Origin: Asterella californica
Lineage: Eukaryota > Streptophyta > Marchantiopsida > Marchantiales > Aytoniaceae
Length of the DNA: 64,000 nt
Assembly (NCBI GenBank): GCA_036924285.1
Contig: JAYKYS010000019.1
Location: 3,100,001-3,164,000 of the forward strand
Direction of reading: 5' to 3'
The position numbers were made by a program, and so were the translations under genes. The notes beneath the pieces are model-generated. The model did no database searches. It saw nothing but the letters and a program-made list of their open reading frames with translations, and was not told where the DNA came from. How positions within the stretch are numbered: the first letter of the stretch is position 1; each line of letters opens with the position of its first letter. Of the stretch, positions 56,631 through 64,000 are shown piece after piece.

Positions 56631-58901
56631 CTATAGTGGCCCTCTGGAAAAATCCTTAAACTCTTCAGTGATTTTGGGTAGAGACACGCTCCGCAAGTAA
56701 TCTCGGTTACGCTCATGATTAGCAGACACAGTCAAGAACTGTACCGTTGTTTTGCCATCCTGACTCCTGATTCGAGCATAAGCAGAACCGTCATCCAACA
56801 CCTTAGTCTCCATCCTTACAGCTGTAATGAATGGTTGACCAAGAATAACCGGATAGGAAGTAGTATCTTGAACAAAGAAGTTTTGTTCAAGTACCACATT
56901 CCCTATCTTCACCTTCACATCCGGACAAGCACCATAGAGTTCTCCTCGTGTGTTGTTTGCTGCTCGGATCATCCAACCATGATCTATATCAACAGGCCAT
57001 CCACCCTGCTTGTAGATGTCTTTAGAGACAATATTGATCTCAGATCCATGATCGATGAGAGCAACCACCGGATCTTTCATCTCTCCTACATTCACTAAGG
57101 TTTCAGTAGTGGCTCTTGCCCAATGCCCTCTAGTGTAATGACTAGAGATCTTATCGTCCTCTTCCTTATCCACATCAAACCGAACTTTACGAGTGTTGTA
57201 AGAATGAACCAACTCTCGCTCCTCTTCCTCTGTAATCACTGTGTCTAGAGCACTGGACACTGCGGTCTCTCCCGTCAATTGTCTCTTCCGCTTGATAATG
57301 TCAATGATGACATCATGAAACTCCTTCTTCGCAATCCCGAGGATCTCTCGCAAGGTAAACTCAATCTTTGTATTGAGCACCTTCTCCTGCAACACCTCTT
57401 TCATGTTGGTTGCTGCTTCAATGTCTGATTGCAGCTTATACATGGGAGCTTTGCCCTTCTCCCTACCCTTACCCTTCTCTGTACTCCCAGAAGGTAGGAC
57501 GTCATCCATAGCTTCTTCTCGTAGAGGTGCAGTCTCCTGTCGGAGTCTATCTCCTCTTAGTTGCCTCTTGGGAGCCGCTCTCTCCTCACTTGGACCAGCC
57601 TCGTCTCTCCTACGCTTCTCTTCCATGATAGCTTCATGTTGAGCCTTGGCTACGTAGGCATGAACGGACATAGCATCTACGGGATCATCCCATCCAGTAG
57701 CACTCCTGATTGCTGTGGCTGTTCTGAGCAACTCCTCCCTTGCCATTTTCCCCTTTCTGTTCGTGCTCACAGCGTGACTCCACATATCAGTGGTATCCTC
57801 ATGTTTCAAAAAGGTACTCTCCTTTTTGCTAATCACCTCGACTCCATAGGTAGAAACTTCTACCGATGCCACATCATGCATTGTTAGATGATCCTCCAAA
57901 ATTTTCTTCATCCCTCCTCTACCGAAGTTGGTCCTCAGAGTCTCTCCGTTGTCTCTCAAGGCGATTTTTCCTTCCTTCCAGAAAATTATGCCTTGCTGCA
58001 AGGCATCAGTGAAACTCCCGCATTCCTTCCGTTGATGATCGGTGTTATCACACCAAATACACCTCTGAACATATCCTTGTTTTGGTGCAGGTCTCCCTTC
58101 AGGTGCCCCATCCTTCTCCTCCAACCTTGTCAACTTGATCTGTAAGTCTCTCATCTTCTTCTCCAAATCTTCCATTGCTTGATTCCGTTGTGGTACAATC
58201 GTAGTGATAGGAATAGTAGGAAGCGAAATAGTAGGTAGAGGAGCAGTCTGCACCGTTGGTTGCCTTCGTGGTATCACAATAGGCGGCGGTCTTGGTGCTT
58301 GACTCACAACCACCTTCCCTCTTCGGTATTCTCGCTTTGCAAGTACTCCCACTGCTTCACTAACATTCTTCCAATCAGATGTAAGACCATTGTCTTTCGT
58401 CCGATCTTCCAACAGCAACTCTAACTCCCTCTGTAGCTCGCTGTTGGCTGACTGTAAAAATAGCTCCACTTTGTCATTCTCAAGTGTGAGCTTCTCCATC
58501 CGAGATAGTTGAAGAAACTGTCTCTCAAACTCCCGAAGTAGTTCGGTAGCAACTAGTTCCTTGCTGGGTTTGTTCACCCACTCCATGAATGACTTCTTAG
58601 TCACTCGATCTGCATCCTCCAAAGAGTATTCCTCCTTCAACTGAAGAGAAAACTCCTCCCAGTTAGCTCCATGAGCTTGAATGAGCCCCTTCACATGTTC
58701 CCGTAACTCCGGGACAACAGCAAGCTCAAACGTCCGTACCATCTCCCTCTCTGGTACCTTACTCAGCTCCATCTCTCGAGAATAGAACTTCAGGTACTTG
58801 GAGATGTTTCTCCCTTCAAACTGATCCAATGTCCCCACCACCGAATGCAAAGCCTTGGTAGCCATCGCCTCCTTCCGTTGAACAGCTTGTTGTTGATCCA
58901 T
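56631..58901 (-). CDS. Gypsy gag-protease polyprotein
   Basis: A 756-codon ORF upstream of pol. The N-terminal part (DQFEGRNISKYLKFYSREM) is a helical capsid-like gag. A zinc knuckle CIWCDNTDHQRKEC follows (Cys-Cys-His-Cys), then a basic/helical region with EFTLREILGIAKKEF, and near the end a retropepsin-like domain starting VALIDHGSEINIVSK and including PVILGQPFI. The active-site triplet is DHG instead of DTG or DSG. The same DHG is found in the relic at about 46990, so it is a family trait. The initiating ATG at 58901 is followed by a Gln-rich start. Intact frame. Confidence 0.9.
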   Translation of the reverse strand: MDQQQAVQRKEAMATKALHSVVGTLDQFEGRNISKYLKFYSREMELSKVPEREMVRTFELAVVPELREHVKGLIQAHGANWEEFSLQLKEEYSLEDADRVTKKSFMEWVNKPSKELVATELLREFERQFLQLSRMEKLTLENDKVELFLQSANSELQRELELLLEDRTKDNGLTSDWKNVSEAVGVLAKREYRRGKVVVSQAPRPPPIVIPRRQPTVQTAPLPTISLPTIPITTIVPQRNQAMEDLEKKMRDLQIKLTRLEEKDGAPEGRPAPKQGYVQRCIWCDNTDHQRKECGSFTDALQQGIIFWKEGKIALRDNGETLRTNFGRGGMKKILEDHLTMHDVASVEVSTYGVEVISKKESTFLKHEDTTDMWSHAVSTNRKGKMAREELLRTATAIRSATGWDDPVDAMSVHAYVAKAQHEAIMEEKRRRDEAGPSEERAAPKRQLRGDRLRQETAPLREEAMDDVLPSGSTEKGKGREKGKAPMYKLQSDIEAATNMKEVLQEKVLNTKIEFTLREILGIAKKEFHDVIIDIIKRKRQLTGETAVSSALDTVITEEEERELVHSYNTRKVRFDVDKEEDDKISSHYTRGHWARATTETLVNVGEMKDPVVALIDHGSEINIVSKDIYKQGGWPVDIDHGWMIRAANNTRGELYGACPDVKVKIGNVVLEQNFFVQDTTSYPVILGQPFITAVRMETKVLDDGSAYARIRSQDGKTTVQFLTVSANHERNRDYLRSVSLPKITEEFKDFSRGPL

Positions 58902-59375
58902 GTACAGAGCAAATGCTTCTGAAATCTGGTCTCAATCTGACGGCTCAATCACTCAAACTCCTTAATCTTACAATCGGAAGAGAAAGCTATGTATTCTCAT
59001 CACTCTATGAACTTCAAATCGCCATAACGTATGCCCTGGACCTCCAAATCGAGTGACATTTGTGGTCAGATTGCTCCTCCCGTCGAGAGCTCTCCGCCCA
59101 TGTCCTCTGATCTCCAAAATCCCTCGTCAAAGTGCCCCGAACCTCCCAGAGCGCACACTTAGGTAGATGACAAGTTATCTTCACTTTTGGGTGGACCAAT
59201 GGGAAGTTAAAGGACTCAACCTTGTCCTTTTCTGCCCCATGGAGACCCCAGCAGATAATAGAGCCTTCTAAGCTCTTAAGAGCAATGTTTTAGTTCCCAT
59301 TACACCACAACTTCTACAATTGTGTGCAAAACGCACTTATACGCGTAATTTACATACTAACTGGTCTTACAACAG

Positions 59376-62113
59376 GACACCGTACTCTAGCCGATGGTTC
59401 ACAGTACCTAAGAAGACAGGAGCTCTATGCTTCATCCAAGACTTCCAGCCTGCCAACAACATCACGATTCGAAACGTCGAGACAGGACCTGTAGTTGATG
59501 AAGTAGCTGAGGCGTTTGCTGGAAGGTCAATCTATTCTATTGGAGATCTGTTTTCAGGTTATGATCAGTTTCAGCTTGCTTTGGAGAGTAGAGACTTGAC
59601 TACCATGCGTACACCTTTGAGATTGATGGGGATGTGTACTCTTCCTCAGGGTGCGACAAACTCAATAGCCCATATGCAGAATGCGATGCATAAGGTGTTA
59701 CGAGAGTTTGTACCTGAAGTCACTATCCCGTTTCTGGATGATATTCCCATGAAAGGCTGTCCAGTGGAAGACAAAGACGAAGCTGTGACTTCTGATGGAT
59801 GCAGAAAGTTCGTTGCAGACCACATTCGAGATGTGGAGAAGATTCTGATGCGTTTGGAGGAGGTACACCTCACTCTGTCAGGTACCAGGTCAGGTCACTT
59901 TGGGATGTCAGAGATTGTGATGGTAGGTCATATGTGTGGTACTTTTGGAAGACGTCCGAACCCAAAGAAGGTAGATGCTATAGCGAGGATAGCTGACTGC
60001 ACCAACATCACTGAGGTTCGACGGTTCTTGGGAGCTTGTGTGTTCTTTCGTGTGAGTATTTCTCATTATGCACACATTGCCGAACCTCTATATGCACTTC
60101 TGAGAAAGGGAAGGAGGTTTACTTGGCGGCAAGAACATCACGAGACGATGGAGCAGCTGAAAGAGATTCTGAAGTCTCCACCTATACTAAGGAGGCTTAG
60201 CTACGAGAGCGGGAGACCTGTGGTACTGACTGTTGATACGAGTCCAAAGGCGATTGGATGGGCAGTTGGCCAAGAAGATGCAGAAGGTGTGCGGTTTGTT
60301 TCAAGGTTTGGAGCTCGGATCTTAACAGATAGGCAGCGTAACTATCCTCAAGTGAAGCGTGAGTTGTGGGGAGCTGTTACTGCTATGAAGGTAGATCGAG
60401 AGTTCTTGATTGGAGCTCGTGTGATACTAGAAACAGATTGTTTGCCTTTGTTGGGTATGATAGCGAACTGCAATACACCAGACATAGCAATGCTGCGATG
60501 GATTGCTTATGTCCGGAGTCTGAACCCTAAGCTAAAGCATATAGCAGGGAAGGACAATCCAGTTGCAGATATGTTGTCTAGGGCTCGTTATACAGATGAG
60601 GATGAGATGTTTGCAGAGGTGGAGAATGAAGAGAAGAGAGACGTTTGGTGCCAAGTTGGTCAGCAGACTTCAGACTTAGAACCACTGCCGTTCAATGAGG
60701 AGTTCTACTCAGAAAAGTTCTGCGATATTGGATTTTATCTGAGTTCGTTATGCAAAAGAGAAGGATGGAGTGATGTAGAGTTCAAAGAGATCAGACGGAA
60801 GGCGTACAATTATCTTCTACGTGAAGGTTATCTGTGGAAACGTCCGAAAAGAAGAGATGGAATGCTTGCTAGAGTAGTGGATGATCAACCGACGAAGCTG
60901 AATCTGCTGAAAGAGTTTCATGACACCTTGTGGGCTGGACATCGTGGAGTCTGGGCTACATACACGAAGCTGAAGGAGCGTTACTGGTGGAAGGGTTTGT
61001 ATCAAGACGTGGTGGACTTTGTTGGGTCATGTCTACACTGCCAGTTCTACTCTAAGGTCCGTTACAGAGATGAGCTTGTACCTACTTATCCACCCAATAT
61101 TCATTTTCAGTGGTTTCTTGATCTTGTGATGATGCCACCGGGGTTATGGGAGATGCGTTACTTGGTGCTGACTCGAGAGGATCTCTCCAACTATGTGGAG
61201 GGACGAGCACTACGGACGAAGACTATAGAGAATATCTGCATGTTCGTGCTTGAAGATATCATCTGTCGTTATGGATCGATTGGGAGATTACGGACAGATA
61301 GAGGCGAGTTGAGAGGCGTTGAAGTGAAGGATTTCTTTGTTCGTTATGGAGTAAAGCTTCGGCTTACTACTGCTATGAATCCAGAGGGCATTGGTAAGAG
61401 TGAACGAGGACACCCTTCTATCGTTCATACTTTAGTGAAAGCATGTGATGGTAGGCCTAGAGAATGGCCGAGACTACTTTCATTTGCTTTGTGGGCTGAT
61501 AGAACTACACACTGTACTATGACTGGCTATATGCCAATTGAGCTTATGCTGGGGTAGAAACCGATCATGCCTGCTGAGGAGTCCTTTCCTACATGGGCTA
61601 CGCTACCGTGGGAAGATGGTATAGATCGTGCTTCACTCCTTGCTTTACGTATTAGGCAGTTGGAGCGAAGGGAGGAAGATCTTGCTGATGCGCAGGAGAG
61701 GCTGAAGGTAGCTCGAGTCAGAAACAAGGAACGTTTTGACAAGACTCACCGACTATGACCGAAGCCAATACATGTTGGTGATTGGGATCCAATCACCAAC
61801 ATGTATTGACTTCGATCGGTTGGAGAATCAGCATTCTACACTTCATAAGTTCTCTCGAAGATGGTTCGGGCCTTATGTTGTGCTAGATGTGTATGAGAAT
61901 GCCACTTATAGTTTGCATGAGTTGGATGGTACTCTTTTGAAGCTATCTGTGGCTAGCAAACGTGTGAAACTGTTCAAGAGACGCGGAGGGTCAGTTGAGT
62001 TATTCAACTTTCTGGAGTCAGAGCTGAGGACAACCAGAGACAGAGACGTCACAATGTCTGATGAGACAGAGGCGAAGGAGAGCGATGATGATGAAGATCA
62101 AACAGAAGACTGA
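59376..62113 (+). pseudogene. 5'-truncated gypsy pol, relative of the reverse element
   Basis: Homology starts abruptly at TPYSSRWFTVPKK (about 59376), inside reverse transcriptase, so gag, protease and the start of pol are missing. Reverse transcriptase (with FLDD), RNase H and integrase run to 61557, where TAG replaces a Gln codon (LMLG-stop-KPIMP). The frame goes on (61567) to a TGA at an Arg position (61756-61758). It is then broken by a local inverted duplication before the C-terminal part (61736-62113 frame, FSRRWFGPYVVLDVYENATYSL). Protein similarity to the - strand pol is high along the whole length. Confidence 0.9.
61766..61808. repeat. 20-bp perfect inverted duplication inside pol
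   Basis: Bases 61766-61785 are exactly inverted at 61789-61808 around the 3-bp GAT. The similarity extends with one mismatch into GAAGC/ACTTC. The first arm is coding sequence shared with the related pol. The second arm replaces the expected following codons. Confidence 0.93.
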
Positions 62114-62147
62114 GGAGATTGGCACATACCGGAGGATGTGCAGGTTT

Positions 62148-62159
62148 GGAGGGGGTGGA
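62148..62159 (+). promoter_or_regulatory. Polypurine tract of the truncated gypsy copy
   Basis: GGAGGGGGTGGA sits directly before the TGTCGTGATG LTR start. Confidence 0.75.
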
Positions 62160-64000
62160 TGTCGTGATGTGAATCATTTCACATAGTAAATGATTCACTT
62201 CTCTGTCAAGCATTAGTCTCTCTGAGTGAAGTTAAGACCTCAAAGAAGTTCATTTTTGGAAGATGTTATATATTTTGAGTCTTAATAGGTTGATTACCAT
62301 GTTGATAGGGTTTAAGCTCATGGGTTGTATTTGCGTGTCGCCCATGCACGCTTTCTAGCTGATTTAAGTTATTTTTCGGGGCTGCGTGTCGTTTTAGGTA
62401 GTTTCAATTTTACGCTAACCCTCTAGGGGGCTTGACGTGGTAGCCTATGAGTGTAGATAAGTTACCAGGCAGTTTAAGGCACAAAAGGACAGTCAAGTGG
62501 AGCTATGAACTCCCATTGGTCCATTTTTGTCTTTTGTAAAACTCTAAGTTTAGAAACAGAGCTCTAAAGAAGATTTCGTGCAATTAATGAGGACACTGCA
62601 AAATCTGAGAGCACATGGATATAGAGCTCGTCGTGCCAAGTACTGTCAGTGAAAAGTTTGATCGATTTGGAGCAATAAAGAAGGAGTTATGGCTGATTGA
62701 AGTTCGATTTGTGTCAGAATTCCAGCACTTTTGTTAAATTTGGGGTTTTGAGCGTCAATTGCAGCAGAATTGAGGAAATCGCTTCAAACCTTCGTGGTTG
62801 TGTTCATTGTCAGCCGGGCTATGACTGTCAAAGAAGTTCCAAGTGATTTGAGTTACAGAGTAATTCAGGGCGGCCGCTGAAGCAGAGGGGATATGTAAAG
62901 CTGCAATCTAGAGCAGCAACTTCAGAGAACGAAATCTAGAGTTCTGTGTACAATCAGGAGGTCCAACTTCACAGGAGTGTTCAACAAGCTATGTATTGTA
63001 AATCTTGTAAGAAACTTCGAAATTGATCAAGCCAATCTCCTGTTATAGGTCGAAATAGCTGGATGGGTACCAGGAATTGTCATAATTTCTCTGTTCAGAA
63101 AGTTTCTACTCATATCTTGGTGCTCTGAATTGATCTCAAGTTGGAACTTCGTATGTGTATCCAGTAGGACCTCATTGACATGTAGGGAAAGTTCTGAAGT
63201 CTAAACCTTCACATATTTCTCAATCCTGAGTGCCAAAGTTTGCCGTCAGATCTTATTGTTGCTAGTTAAGCCTGAACTTTGCTTCCTGAACATATCAGAA
63301 GAGCCAAGAGACTTGTATGAGCGTTTTTCAGTATCACCTTGTAACCTGAAGCCTATCCTTTGAGCAAACCAGCCACAGCCAGGAGTCTAGTGCTTCCCTA
63401 AGTAGACTGAACACAGCCTTCAAGCTCATATCACAGCCAGAAGGTTCCGCCCTTCCCGAGGAAAACTCTCAACTCTACAACGCTTGAAGTACCAACTTTC
63501 TATAAATTTTGTTGCCTTCAATCAATTGCTTGAAACTTAAGTTAGCCTTATGCGCTTTTAAATCAGCCACCATATCATAGTGTGGCGTTGTCACATATTC
63601 TTTCTTCACAGGTTCCGGTCGACTGTGCTTCTTCAGAACCTATTCTTTCTTCGCCGAAGTCCAGACTTCCTTGGCCGAAGTACGAAGTACGTCTGATATG
63701 GTGTCGTGGCGAGAGTCTTTCTTGGGGAGGGCGGACCTCATGATTGTGATTGATAAGAGGAACGATAAAGAAGAAAATAGACTGCTGCAGGCGATGATAA
63801 CTCAAAATTCTATCTCTTGCGACCACCAAATACAAATCGAACACTCAGATACACAAATAGGCCTTTCAAGACTCAAATAAACTTTATTTGAGTGTCGACT
63901 TCATCATCAAAATCTTCAATCGTCAAAAATCTCTCCTCTCTCTCCTGCGCGCGTCTCCTCTCTCTTCCGTCAGTTCTCTGTAAAAGTCCCCGTCGAAAAA
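62160..64000 (+). repeat. 3' LTR of the truncated gypsy copy (runs to or near window end)
   Basis: It starts TGTCGTGATGTG after the polypurine tract. It is non-coding and contains a CCCATTGGTCC stretch (near 62515) also seen in the leader of the - strand element (near 59190), plus GGAGTTATGGC (near 62690). No right end was recognised, so the LTR may extend past the window. Confidence 0.6.

Larger units (their letters stand above)
50777..59375 (-). mobile_element. Ty3/gypsy element with two long ORFs, reverse orientation
   Basis: On the - strand: leader (about 59375-58902), gag-protease ORF, 44-nt gap and change of frame, pol ORF, polypurine tract and a long 3' LTR to about 50777. The 5' LTR is not identifiable: the leader side is cut near 59375 by a related + strand element. 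Both ORFs are open over their whole length, so this is the youngest-looking copy here, though lack of a 5' LTR would prevent normal transcription. Confidence 0.8.

Overview
This is nuclear DNA of a land plant. The genes have many small GT-AG introns, there is a leucine-rich-repeat receptor kinase of the IRK/PXC2 type, a plant-style SMC-hinge ATPase gene, and a large load of Ty3/gypsy and LINE retroelements. Introns of a few hundred bases, moderate GC and gypsy families with TGTCGYG LTR ends fit a bryophyte-grade genome (a liverwort is my best guess), but I cannot prove the species from sequence alone.

Layout. (1) 1.2-17.9 kb, + strand: one gene that I could assemble into 37 phase-consistent exons (6,663 nt, 2,220 codons). 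It encodes a GMI1/SMCHD1-like chromatin protein: N-terminal GHKL ATPase, long beta-sandwich-rich middle, coiled coil, SMC-type hinge, C-terminal coiled coil. It uses one GC-AG intron and a 22-nt microexon. (2) 22.0-24.1 kb, - strand: a small multi-exon ZNHIT3-like (HIT zinc finger) gene, a predicted box C/D snoRNP assembly factor, with a tandemly duplicated 3' splice site. (3) About 26.4-32.4 kb: a broken + strand LINE (endonuclease, reverse transcriptase, C-terminal Cys/His motif) split by other elements. One is a - strand gypsy integrase relic that ends in a recognisable PHD finger. Another is an LTR-like block holding a ~183-bp tandem array. (4) 32.5-34.8 kb: a foldback element with ~415-bp inverted arms. 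(5) 38.6-42.1 kb, - strand: the intact two-exon receptor kinase gene, with altered HRD and DFG motifs. (6) 45.9-64 kb: a retroelement cluster made of a + strand gag-pro relic, a chromovirus deletion derivative inserted in it, an almost full-length - strand gypsy element with two long ORFs, and a 5'-truncated related + strand copy running to the window end.

The three host genes look functional and unrelated. The rest is nested transposon debris. Much of that debris shows stops explained by C-to-T or G-to-A changes, as expected for methylated, silenced DNA. No tRNA, rRNA or CRISPR was found.
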